Source: Tunturibacter psychrotolerans (lineage in GTDB: Bacteria > Acidobacteriota > Terriglobia > Terriglobales > Acidobacteriaceae). Taken from it: a stretch of DNA of 64,000 bases. A program made the position numbers and the translations under genes. Under the pieces are notes generated by a model. That model saw nothing but the letters and a program-made list of their open reading frames with translations. It was not told the DNA's origin and searched no databases. The stretch covers positions 4,836,001 to 4,900,000 of the forward strand of contig NZ_CP132942.1 in assembly GCF_040359615.1 (NCBI RefSeq), read 5' to 3'. Shown here one piece after another: positions 19,703 through 27,836 of this stretch (position 1 is the stretch's first letter; every line of letters begins with the position of its first letter).

Positions 19703-20507
19703 GTTGCTTCTCCTGAAAGAATTTCAGCTGTCCCGCCGCTCGTTCTTCCGTGCTTATGCAGACGTCTTCGTTGGTCTTTCTCCTCAGATTCACCATGGGA
19801 CGAAACGGATGTGAACTTTGTTTGCGCAAACGGCACGCGTGGAGATTGTCCTGTAAAGGACAAACCGAAAGCATTCGTTACAGCGGAAGTGGTGTTTCCC
19901 GGATTTTCACGATCCTCAGGAAATCCCGCAACCCGAAAACCTGTCAAGATCCAAAAGATGCTAACCCCCTTCCCCACAATCACTTACGCGTGGCGCATTA
20001 GTTACACTCAATCCCGTAAACTAGAAGGAAGTGGATCGAAGGGAGACGAAAAGACTGCCGCAGACACACTCGTTCAGCCACGAAACACCTTAAGTCCTTT
20101 CCGGAGACGAATTTGCCCGTAACCCCTTTACCTGCAAGAATTTAGCAGCCATCGTTTTACTATCTCACTGTATTCATTAGACTTACACTAGGGTACCCCC
20201 CGGGGGGCACCCCCCAGGGGAGTGAGTTCAACGGCTGACACACAGTCCGCCCGCGTCCACGAGGAAGCGAATGGGTAGGGCCTGCCCAAAACGCCATGCC
20301 ATGTTTGCCACCCGACCGCCGCAACCCACGGTAACGCCGGATGAACCCACGCAGCATCTCATCTGTAACAAATTGCACCGTCGCAGATCGAAATCGTAGA
20401 CCATCCGCAACCTCGCAAGATGGCTTTGCGCTTCACGCAGAACATACCCTCCGCTGTGTAGAATTACCCTGCGTAGTCCTACCATCACTCGAACCGTCTC
20501 AGGAGAC
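19703..20507. other. 805-base region without a credible gene
   Basis: Several frames of 70-100 codons cross this stretch on both strands, but none has protein-like composition, a ribosome binding site or a recognisable family. The notable content is the C/G-tract palindrome at 20191-20220. The last 100 bases should hold the lacD promoter, but no clear -35/-10 pair was identified. Confidence 0.5.
20191..20220. repeat. C/G-tract palindromic repeat, copy 1
   Basis: GGGTA followed by six C, six G, CA, six C, A and four G. The core GGTACCCCCC next to GGGGGG occurs again at 31920-31944. It can fold as C6/G6 hairpins. It looks like the variable end of a dispersed intergenic element, see the entry at 31919. 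Confidence 0.6.
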
Positions 20508-21509
20508 ATGCACCCCATGATCAAGTTGACACCAGGAAAGCTAGCCGGCCTTAAGGCCGTCTCCGACCATCGTGGCGTGATCGCCGCCGCCGCCATGGAC
20601 CAGCGCGGATCCCTCCAGAAGTCCCTCGCCAAGGAGCGCGGAGCAGCCGCCGATGCCCACGACCTCGAGGAGTTCAAGACCCTGGTCACCTCCGTCCTCA
20701 CCAAGCACGCCTCCGCCATCCTCCTCGACCCCGAGTTCGGCCTCCCAGCCTCCAAGCACCGCAACGGCAAGGGCCTCCTGCTCGCCTACGAAAAGACCGG
20801 CTACGACGCCACCACCCCCGGCCGCCTGCCCGACCTCCTCGACGTCTGGAGCGTCCGCCGGCTGAAGGAAGCTGGCGCAGACTGCATCAAAATTCTCCTC
20901 TACTACACCCCTTACGAGAAGACCTCGGTCAACGACCTCAAGCAGGCCTGGATCGAGCGCATCGGCGCCGAGTGCGTCGCCCACGACATCCCCTTCTTCC
21001 TCGAATTCGTAGGCTACGACGCCGACGGCGGCGATGAGAAGTCAGTCGCCTACGCCAAGAAGAAGCCCGAGATCGTCTCAGGCTCCATGGCGGAGTTCGG
21101 CAAAGCACACTACAACGTCGATGTCCTCAAGGTCGAAGTTCCCGTCGAGATGGCCTTTGTCGAAGGCACCAAGTCCTTCAAGGGCGAGAAAGCCTACACC
21201 CGTAAGGAAGCTCTCCAGCACTTCCGCGACGCCGCCACGATGACGCACAAGCCCTTCATCTATCTCTCCGCAGGCGTCTCCAACCCAGTCTTCATCGAGA
21301 CCCTCGAACTGGCCGTCGAGTCCGGAACCACATTCAACGGCGTCCTCTGCGGCCGCGCCACATGGAAAGACGGCATCGCCATCTACGCCAAGCAGGGCGC
21401 CAAGGCCTTTGAAGATTGGCTCAACACCACCGGCGTGGAAAACATCACCAACGTCAACAACGCTCTAAAATCAGCCCACTCCTGGCACAGCAAGGTCGAA
21501 TCCAAGTAA
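20508..21509 (+). CDS. lacD: Tagatose 1,6-bisphosphate aldolase (LacD family)
   Basis: 333 residues. Class I aldolase barrel of the LacD type: AAAMDQRGSLQKSL near the start, LLDPEFGLPA, ADCIKILLYYTP with the usual lysine, FFLEFVGYD, DVLKVEVPVE (Schiff-base lysine region) and PFIYLSAGVSN at the end. It splits tagatose 1,6-bisphosphate (or a related ketose bisphosphate) into DHAP and glyceraldehyde 3-phosphate. Two in-frame ATGs (20508, 20517) share the AGGAG at 20501-20505. Single gene with its own terminator; isolated LacD in non-lactic bacteria may serve sulfoquinovose or other sugar breakdown, which I cannot decide. Confidence 0.92.
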   Translation: MHPMIKLTPGKLAGLKAVSDHRGVIAAAAMDQRGSLQKSLAKERGAAADAHDLEEFKTLVTSVLTKHASAILLDPEFGLPASKHRNGKGLLLAYEKTGYDATTPGRLPDLLDVWSVRRLKEAGADCIKILLYYTPYEKTSVNDLKQAWIERIGAECVAHDIPFFLEFVGYDADGGDEKSVAYAKKKPEIVSGSMAEFGKAHYNVDVLKVEVPVEMAFVEGTKSFKGEKAYTRKEALQHFRDAATMTHKPFIYLSAGVSNPVFIETLELAVESGTTFNGVLCGRATWKDGIAIYAKQGAKAFEDWLNTTGVENITNVNNALKSAHSWHSKVESK

Positions 21510-21529
21510 TCGTCACGCATCAATACAGA

Positions 21530-21555
21530 GGCGCTGCATTCCTGCAGCGCCTTTT
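21530..21555 (+). terminator. Intrinsic terminator behind lacD
   Basis: Perfect 9-bp stem GGCGCTGCA / TGCAGCGCC with a TTCC loop, followed by TTTT, 21 bases after the lacD stop. Confidence 0.9.
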
Positions 21556-21689
21556 GTAGTGTGACGAGACGCCGTTCTCCCCCTCAGTACCACCTGACAA
21601 GAGATCGAGAAAAAACGATGTTTCATGCGACACACCTAAAGGAGCCTGCGACGCATCGTAGGCTAGATGAACTGATTTGAGGTCGAGCG

Positions 21690-22169
21690 ATGAAGAAGTT
21701 GAAAGAGAAGACGGTTACGAGGTCGTTGGCGAAGGGGATGTTGGCAGGCTTGATCGGTGGATTAGTTGCGACGGCAGCGAAAACGCTTACGGAGAAAATC
21801 TACCGACGGCGAACTCATGGAGAGCCAGACCCACTCGCAATACTGGCAGAGAAGCTAGTCGGGCACGAACTTGTGGGCTCGCAGAAGACCGCTGCGGTGG
21901 AGACGCTTCACTGGGGATTCGGAGCACTAACCGGTGCCGCATACGGAGCGCTGGCGGAATACTACCCGCAAGCTACAGCGAAGGACGGTGCCGCCTTTGG
22001 AATGGCGCTGACTTCTCTGACTCATGGAACCGGGCTACCTGCACTGGGTCTTCCAGACGATTCGCACGAGCAAACAACCCGCGAACGCACCAGCGAGATG
22101 GCCACCCACGTTGTGTACGGAGTCGTGACCGAGACAGTTCGTCGGAAAGCAAGAAAGATGTTGGGGTAG
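21690..22169 (+). CDS. DUF1440 (YagU-like) membrane protein
   Basis: 159 residues. A basic N-terminus (MKKLKEKTVTRSLAKG) leads into a Gly/Ala-rich helix (MLAGLIGGLVATAAKTL); further hydrophobic helices include GFGALTGAAYGALAEYY and the C-terminal THVVYGVVTETVRR. Layout and the phrase TLHWGFGALTG match the DUF1440 family of inner-membrane proteins of unknown role (E. coli YagU is linked to acid tolerance). The plus strand is G-rich here, unlike lacD just before. Confidence 0.75.
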   Translation: MKKLKEKTVTRSLAKGMLAGLIGGLVATAAKTLTEKIYRRRTHGEPDPLAILAEKLVGHELVGSQKTAAVETLHWGFGALTGAAYGALAEYYPQATAKDGAAFGMALTSLTHGTGLPALGLPDDSHEQTTRERTSEMATHVVYGVVTETVRRKARKMLG

Positions 22170-22224
22170 AGCTTCAACGCAGGGAATGTCAGAACCGTGG
22201 CACTCCTTCCTCGCCGTTCAATGA

Positions 22225-23010
22225 CTAGGCGAAGGACGAGTGCCACAGTTTATTGACCCATAGGCGTTCTCCGCCGCCGTAGTGAGTAGCAAAGTTGCTG
22301 ATGACCACACCAGCTTCATCGTCAATCTGCGATGCATAGTTGAGAACCAGCTTTCGCTTGCGAACAATGGCCTCGGCTGCGGAATCGCCGGTATGGCAAA
22401 TGATCTCAGTAAGGGGATCATTCCGTCCGGTAGCAGCCGAAGTCAGAGTCTCTAGGTCAGCTCTGGCGGAAGGGTGGGTAGCCATAAAAGGAAGATCTTC
22501 GTAAAAGGCAGCCGGAAGCGATGCAGTGAAGGGCATAGCAGCTTCGCGGACGGTGAGATGGTCAACATCTTTGCCCAGGCCGGCAGGAAGGACAATGGCC
22601 TCCATCGTTCCCAATTCGGATTGGCGCGTGAGAGCTTTGCGGATCTTTTCCAATGAAGTGTCTGCTGAGTTGACCGGAGTATTACAAACCTGATCAATCG
22701 GCACTCTCAGTCGGATGGGCGCATCTTTGAGGTTCAGATCATGCATGTTCAGGTTGTTCTTCAGCCCCTTTGGAAGGGACTCCTTGATGCGGCGAAGAAA
22801 GAGTTCGTCTTCGCGAAGGCGCATCGCCGAGACGTAAGAGAGTTCGTCGTTTTCGTGAACGAACCCAGCATCGGAGTAAGGAGCATAGCGGCTGCGAGTA
22901 AACACGTTGAGCAACGTAACCGTGTGGCGTGAGGTAAGCCAATGAATCATCGCAAGCGAAAGCGAGAAGGCTGCATCATCACGGTGTGGGGAGAGAATGA
23001 GAATCTTCAG
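22225..23010 (-). CDS. PIG-L family deacetylase with CTG start
   Basis: 261 residues if it starts at the CTG at 23010. The zinc motif of PIG-L/LmbE deacetylases, SPHRDD, lies at residues 7-12 and the Gly/His-rich end AGVVISNFATHYGGGERLW is also family-like. The next ATG (22950) would remove the metal site, and there is no ATG, GTG or TTG between the upstream stop and the motif; GGAG stands six bases before the CTG. The frame is the same as that of the NUP gene, whose TAA is only 15 bases upstream. The family removes N-acetyl groups from GlcNAc derivatives; the substrate here is unknown. Confidence 0.75.
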   Translation of the reverse strand: MKILILSPHRDDAAFSLSLAMIHWLTSRHTVTLLNVFTRSRYAPYSDAGFVHENDELSYVSAMRLREDELFLRRIKESLPKGLKNNLNMHDLNLKDAPIRLRVPIDQVCNTPVNSADTSLEKIRKALTRQSELGTMEAIVLPAGLGKDVDHLTVREAAMPFTASLPAAFYEDLPFMATHPSARADLETLTSAATGRNDPLTEIICHTGDSAAEAIVRKRKLVLNYASQIDDEAGVVISNFATHYGGGERLWVNKLWHSSFA

Positions 23011-23025
23011 TGTGCGCTCCAGAGA

Positions 23026-24120
23026 TTATTTTAGCGAGGTAGCACTAGTGGGTATGTGGTCTCGAGTCTGCTGCCAGTTCGCAACCAGATTATCGACGAC
23101 GAGGTGCCCAACGCGATAAGCAGCGTCGAGCGCAGGAAGGTACGCGCTGTATTGACGGATTTTGGTTTCGCCAAGGCTTTCCGCGGCGGTTGCACCGGGT
23201 CGCTGCTGATCGAAGTTAGAAGCGGTGCGGAGGACCAGAACGCGGCTGATATCGAGCTTGTGCGCATGACTAAGCCACGTTAGCGATTGCAGGGTGCCGG
23301 TATCCTCCATGCCGCAAATGGCATAAGTACCATGGCCATCAGTCTGATATTTAACCCAGTCGCGAGCCCACTGATTGAGGAGCTTGCCGTGCCAGAAAGT
23401 CGAAGCGGAGAGATTATCACCTCGCAGGACGAAGGGGGGCCGGTGAGCCGCCTCTTCGGTGTACTGTTGACGGCGAGCAGCCATCGCCGGTGTGTCCGGG
23501 AGCACCGTGTCCTTAGTGAGCGCGAAGGCCCAGTCTACTAAGCCAGGGTTGAGGTGATAGACGTTTCCATCGTCGCCGAAGCGGGCAGTGCGTGGTTGCT
23601 CATATGGAGTGGATTTACCAAGCGGAACGTATCCCGTCGACCAATCTTTGGGAATTTCTCGAGCGTCGATCTCGTGGGCAAGGTCGCCATCGACGATGTA
23701 ATCAGACCAAACTGCAGAGCCAAGCGAACCCATACGAGGGTCCATACCACCGATGCCAGCCACAAGGAAATAGGCATGAGTTAAGTCGAAGCGTGCGTCG
23801 AGACCAAGAGCCATGATCGTTGCGGCGGTGCGAGCAGTTCCGACGCCCGTTAGGACCCCCAGTATTCCGCTTTTTTCGTTGAGGCGCAGGTCGTGGTAGC
23901 CCGCAGGAAACGGAAGCACTGTGTCCAGGTGCTCTCGCTCAACCCAGTATTGATATTCACCCGGCGCATCGCCAGTGTCTGCTCCGACCTCGAACATGTT
24001 GATAACGACTACTTTGATTTCAAGGGGCTTCTGTGGAGGCGGAGGGTCGTTCTGTGCAGTAGCTTCGATGGCCGCGCAGGCGATGGTCGCGAGCAAAAAA
24101 AAGGCAGAAAGAATGCGCAT
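23026..24120 (-). CDS. Purine nucleoside permease-like protein (NUP family)
   Basis: 364 residues with a signal peptide (MRILSAFFLLATIACAAIEATAQ). Sequence features of the NUP family: VVVINMFEVGADTGDAPGE, GVLTGVGTARTAATIMALG, YFLVAGIGGMDP, and AICGMEDTGTLQSL. The fold resembles nucleoside phosphorylases; the founding yeast member is a nucleoside transporter, while in Gram-negative bacteria it is exported and probably binds or processes nucleosides in the periplasm. The PIG-L gene follows in the same frame after 15 bases. Confidence 0.88.
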   Translation of the reverse strand: MRILSAFFLLATIACAAIEATAQNDPPPPQKPLEIKVVVINMFEVGADTGDAPGEYQYWVEREHLDTVLPFPAGYHDLRLNEKSGILGVLTGVGTARTAATIMALGLDARFDLTHAYFLVAGIGGMDPRMGSLGSAVWSDYIVDGDLAHEIDAREIPKDWSTGYVPLGKSTPYEQPRTARFGDDGNVYHLNPGLVDWAFALTKDTVLPDTPAMAARRQQYTEEAAHRPPFVLRGDNLSASTFWHGKLLNQWARDWVKYQTDGHGTYAICGMEDTGTLQSLTWLSHAHKLDISRVLVLRTASNFDQQRPGATAAESLGETKIRQYSAYLPALDAAYRVGHLVVDNLVANWQQTRDHIPTSATSLK

Positions 24121-24209
24121 AGGTAATGGTAGCGTAGCCGCCGGTCTTCCCCTTGTAACGCGGGTATGGATGAACGCACTATTCCAGCATTAGAAGGAAG
24201 GAGACTGCA

Positions 24210-24452
24210 ATGTCTGATACTGCTGCTGTTGTGGTGACCGTCGCTTTTTTTGTTGTGATGGCCGCCTGGATTCCCTTGGTCAAGTGTTGTGAAAGAGCAA
24301 TGCGAAAGTTACCTGAACGCGAGCGACAAAGCGAAAGAGGTCGGGTTGTCGAAATGAAGCGTCCAAGCCACACCAAGAAAGGAAGTGGATATGAAACGGC
24401 CGTCCTGATCACGATGGCTGCTGCGGTGTGTTCCCTCGGCTTGCTTAACTGA
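24210..24452 (+). CDS. Small membrane protein, unknown
   Basis: 80 residues with GAAGGAAGGAG ahead of the ATG. Two hydrophobic helices (residues about 5-25 and 62-79) flank a highly charged middle (ERERQSERGRVVEMKRP). The build suggests a hairpin in the inner membrane with a cytosolic charged loop. No family recognised. It converges with queE, the two stops being six bases apart. Confidence 0.6.
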   Translation: MSDTAAVVVTVAFFVVMAAWIPLVKCCERAMRKLPERERQSERGRVVEMKRPSHTKKGSGYETAVLITMAAAVCSLGLLN

Positions 24453-24458
24453 TTCGAG

Positions 24459-25142
24459 CTAAACGCCCTTTTTGATAGGTTCCCAGATGAATTTATGTAT
24501 CTGGAGCGACAAGCGTGCGTCGATGCCGTCAGCCATCATCCACTCCACAAGGATGCGAGGATCCAGGGTGGCATTGTCGGCTGTACGGAGCAGACTTGGA
24601 GCCTTACTAAAGGCAGGGCTCAGAAGTATATGGCCTGCCTTTTCCAGAAGCCGATACGTGTGAATGAAGTCCCGAGCGAAGTCGTAGTCTTCACGATGGG
24701 AAATAACGAACTTTACCTCATCATTTTTTGTGAGGGCTTCGAGGTTCTCCATGCGGAAGCTATTGGCTGCACTACCTGATCCCGGACATTTGACGTCGAC
24801 AATCTTGTGGACGGCTTTAGGAACGTCAGCCAAAAGGCGTTCGCCGCTGGTTTCGATCATGAGCGTGTAGTTCTGAGCCAGCAAACGCTCCATGAGAGGA
24901 AGTAGCTCTCTGGACTGAAGCATGGGCTCGCCACCGGTGAACTCGATGAGGCGGCATGGCGCGAGACCCTCGATCTCCGCAACAATCTCATCGGCACTAT
25001 AGGGTTTACCGCCAGTGAAAGTGTATTCGGAGTCGCACCAAGCACATCGGAGATTGCAGCCCGCAAGACGGACAAAAATACAAGGGAGACCAGCGAAGGA
25101 GGACTCGCCCTGAACGGATTTATAAAGTTCGATTAGATGCAT
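24459..25142 (-). CDS. queE: 7-carboxy-7-deazaguanine synthase
   Basis: 227 residues. Radical-SAM protein with the CX3CX2C cluster motif in LAGCNLRCAWCDSEYTF and the following FTGGEPMLQ; the N-terminal YKSVQGES is typical for QueE. It converts 6-carboxytetrahydropterin to 7-carboxy-7-deazaguanine, the ring-forming step of preQ0/queuosine synthesis. It follows queD by 25 bases in the same transcript; the next enzyme, QueC, is encoded at 44.0 kb. Confidence 0.95.
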   Translation of the reverse strand: MHLIELYKSVQGESSFAGLPCIFVRLAGCNLRCAWCDSEYTFTGGKPYSADEIVAEIEGLAPCRLIEFTGGEPMLQSRELLPLMERLLAQNYTLMIETSGERLLADVPKAVHKIVDVKCPGSGSAANSFRMENLEALTKNDEVKFVISHREDYDFARDFIHTYRLLEKAGHILLSPAFSKAPSLLRTADNATLDPRILVEWMMADGIDARLSLQIHKFIWEPIKKGV

Positions 25143-25167
25143 TTCTTGTCTCTCTAGCGAAACGCCA

Positions 25168-25548
25168 CTATTTGTAGTAACGAGCGAAGCTGGTGTCGGT
25201 CTCGTAGAGGGTGCAGTCTTTCACGCGGACGCGTCCGCCAGTCATCTCGTGGAGTTGGCTGCTGGTCTGTTCGTAAAAATACTTTGCAAGGTTCTCGGCG
25301 CTGGGATTGATCTCCTTGTCGAAGGGGGGCAGGTCGTTGATCATGAAGTGGTCAAGATAGTCGACAGTGGGGCGCATTACCTGCTTAAGTAGCTTGAAGT
25401 CGAGGAGCATACCAGCTTCATCGAGTTCTTCTCCGATCAGGGTGACGAAGACCTTGTAGTTGTGGCCATGCGGGTTTTCGCACTTGCCTCTGTAGTTGCG
25501 GAGGTAGTGGCCGGAAGAAAACCCGGCTTCTACGGTTATTTCAAACAT
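25168..25548 (-). CDS. queD: 6-carboxy-5,6,7,8-tetrahydropterin synthase
   Basis: 126 residues, normal for the family. Zinc ligands: His of SSGHYLR and the HGH pair in GKCENPHGHNYKV, where the Cys is the catalytic residue. LDHFMINDLPPFD and NPSAENLAKYF are conserved further on. It makes 6-carboxytetrahydropterin from dihydroneopterin triphosphate in the cytosol, feeding QueE encoded next. Confidence 0.95.
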   Translation of the reverse strand: MFEITVEAGFSSGHYLRNYRGKCENPHGHNYKVFVTLIGEELDEAGMLLDFKLLKQVMRPTVDYLDHFMINDLPPFDKEINPSAENLAKYFYEQTSSQLHEMTGGRVRVKDCTLYETDTSFARYYK

Positions 25549-25661
25549 GAGTCTGGGAATCCCTTCGATCTTTCAGTGGCCGCGTCTGGAGGGGTGAGCG
25601 TGGGCTGGGGACGTGGCGGCAGCCTCACTTCGATTGTACCGTTTTGCGTGGCGATACGGGG

Positions 25662-25907
25662 CTAGCGGCGGCGTTTCGCGCGGCGATCTTCCTCGGCACG
25701 TCGTTCAGCCTGTTCGAAGAGCGAAGAAAGAATGCCAGCGAGCGCAACAAGCAGGCCCACGACGAAGAGACCGAGGCCCATAGTACGCCAGAGAGAGGCA
25801 TCGCCAGGCGAACCGGGCTGCTGGGCGATATTGGTGTAAGCAACGCCACAAGAGATGAAGGCGAACAGGACTAGGCTGCCAGCGAGAATGAAGAGGTTGC
25901 GTCCCAT
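25662..25907 (-). CDS. Small two-helix membrane protein, unknown
   Basis: 81 residues: helix at about residues 6-26, a loop with QQPGSPGDASLW, a second helix at about 42-62, then a strongly charged tail ending RRAKRRR. The tail should stay in the cytosol. No family assigned. It sits 113 bases upstream of queD on the same strand. Confidence 0.6.
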   Translation of the reverse strand: MGRNLFILAGSLVLFAFISCGVAYTNIAQQPGSPGDASLWRTMGLGLFVVGLLVALAGILSSLFEQAERRAEEDRRAKRRR

Positions 25908-25991
25908 GCGGATAATTTATTTTACGGCGAGACGAGCATCGGCCTTTAGTGCGAGGCGCGTTATGATGCGGCGGAGCGAGGACCATCGCCT

Positions 25992-27794
25992 CTATTGCAC
26001 TTTATAGATGCGGGCTTCCCAACCAGCAAGATGAAGCGTACTCGTATTTTGCTCGCTGGTCGCGAGGTTCGAGAGGACAAGAGACTCGGCCTTGAGGGCG
26101 CCGGGCAGCGCGTAGGCGACGGGAACTTTGGAGAAGTTGAGGACGACGAGGTAACGCTCTGTGCCCAGGGTACGAGTGTATGCAAAGATGGCCTTGTTAT
26201 CGGGATCAAGGTCCTTGTAGTCGCCGTATATGAAGGCCTGATGAGCGTGACGAATAGCGATAAGTTTGCTGGTGTAGTTATAGACCGAGTCTGGATCAGC
26301 GACCTCGGCAGCCGCGTTAATCTGGGTGTAGTTTGGGTTTTCAGCGAGCCAGGGCTTGGGTGCGGTGGTGAAGCCCCCGCTAGCGGAAGAGTCCCACTGC
26401 ATGGGTGTGCGGGAGTTGTCGCGGCTCGTGTGGCGAAGGTTCGCGATGAAGGTCTCTTCGGGTATCTTGCCGGTGACGACGTCCGCCTTGTAGGCATTTT
26501 TTACTTCGATGTCGTCAAAGTCTGCGATCGTCCTGAACGGATAGTTGGTCATACCGAGTTCGTCACCCTGGTAGAGAAAGGGAGTGCCACGCAACGTGAG
26601 AAGCATGGTCTCAAGAAGCTTGGCGGAGGGAACGCGGAACTCGGGGGAGTCGTCGCCGAAGGTCGAGACAAGGCGCGGGTTGTCATGGTTGGAGAGAAAG
26701 ACTGTGTCCCAGCTGTGGGCATCGAGTTGTTCGGCATGGCGGGTGTAGATAGCTTTGAGAGTGGGAGGGTCTGTGGGTTTGAAGCCGCGTCCGACGCGGT
26801 TAGAGCGGATGGCGTCGAAGTTGAAGATCATATTGAGTTCGTGGCGGTCGTCGCCAACGATAAGTGGAGTCTGTTCGAGAGAGATACCGAGGGCTTCGCC
26901 TACTGTCATGACGTCATACTTCGCCATAACGTTACGATTCATCTCCTGAAGGTACTCGTGCATGTGGGGACCGTTGGCGTAGGCATTGCCATAATTATGG
27001 AGCTGGTCGGGAGTGAGGTCGGGGAAGGCTGGATTCTTCGAGATGAGGGGTATGACGTCCATGCGGAAGCCGTCAACGCCCTTGTCGAGCCAGAAGCGCA
27101 TCAGACTGTAAACCTCTTCGCGAACTTTGGTATTGTCCCAGTTCAGATCGGGTTGTTTTACTGCGAAGTAGTGAAGGTAGTACTGACTGGTGGTGGGATC
27201 GAACTGCCAGGCGGAGCCGGAGAAGAAAGACGGATCGTTGTTCGGTGGGAGCAGCGTGGGCTTCCCGTCGGGTCCTGCCGGGCCGGGTTTGCCGTCGCGC
27301 CAGAAGTAAAAATCGCGGTAGGGATTGTCCTTCGATTTGCGGCTTTCGACGAACCAGTGATGCTCGTCGGAGGTGTGATTGACGACGAGGTCGATGATGA
27401 GGCGCATGTGACGTTGTTTGATGCCTGCGAGCATCGTGTCAAAGTCAGCCATGGTTCCAAACTCGGCCATGACCTTGCGGTAATCCCGGATGTCGTAGCC
27501 GTTATCAGCGTTGGGCGAGTCGTAATGGGGGCTGAGCCAGATGACGTTGACGCCCAGATGCTGGAGGTAATCCAGCTTGGAGGTAATTCCTGGGATGTCT
27601 CCGATGCCATCGCCGTTCGAGTCCTTGAAGGACCGCGGATAAATCTGATAGACAACGGCCTCTTTCCACCAAGTCGGCTTGTAGCCATTGACGAGGGCGG
27701 CCGCAGGAGCAGGGGCAGCGGTTTCTGACTGGATTGGCACAGGCGCGAGGACGGCGAAAGCAAGCAGGAAGGCGGCGAGAGAGGGAGTCTTCAC
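25992..27794 (-). CDS. Secreted alpha-glucosidase / oligo-1,6-glucosidase (GH13)
   Basis: 600 residues with a signal peptide. GH13 barrel: WWKEAVVYQIYPRSF, DLVVNHTSDEHHW, nucleophile D246 in GFRMDV, acid/base E300 in TVGEALG and the stabilising D371 in LSNHDN. The QIYPRSF and SDEHHWF segments place it with oligo-1,6-glucosidases and alpha-glucosidases (subfamilies around GH13_23/31). It should release glucose from short alpha-glucans in the periplasm. Standing alone, with the DinG-like helicase upstream on the same strand. Confidence 0.94.
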   Translation of the reverse strand: MKTPSLAAFLLAFAVLAPVPIQSETAAPAPAAALVNGYKPTWWKEAVVYQIYPRSFKDSNGDGIGDIPGITSKLDYLQHLGVNVIWLSPHYDSPNADNGYDIRDYRKVMAEFGTMADFDTMLAGIKQRHMRLIIDLVVNHTSDEHHWFVESRKSKDNPYRDFYFWRDGKPGPAGPDGKPTLLPPNNDPSFFSGSAWQFDPTTSQYYLHYFAVKQPDLNWDNTKVREEVYSLMRFWLDKGVDGFRMDVIPLISKNPAFPDLTPDQLHNYGNAYANGPHMHEYLQEMNRNVMAKYDVMTVGEALGISLEQTPLIVGDDRHELNMIFNFDAIRSNRVGRGFKPTDPPTLKAIYTRHAEQLDAHSWDTVFLSNHDNPRLVSTFGDDSPEFRVPSAKLLETMLLTLRGTPFLYQGDELGMTNYPFRTIADFDDIEVKNAYKADVVTGKIPEETFIANLRHTSRDNSRTPMQWDSSASGGFTTAPKPWLAENPNYTQINAAAEVADPDSVYNYTSKLIAIRHAHQAFIYGDYKDLDPDNKAIFAYTRTLGTERYLVVLNFSKVPVAYALPGALKAESLVLSNLATSEQNTSTLHLAGWEARIYKVQ

Positions 27795-27836
27795 CGGACT
27801 ATGGTCTACGCAAGTTTCTGACGCGTCAAGCTGGTG

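Noticed and set aside
19699..20122. Frames of 94 and 103 codons on opposite strands in the 805-base gap
   Set aside because: They overlap each other, lack ribosome sites and resemble no protein.
25995..27728. 577-codon plus-strand frame
   Set aside because: Antisense to the GH13 gene, whose catalytic residues are intact; the frame has shadow composition (Val/Gly-rich).
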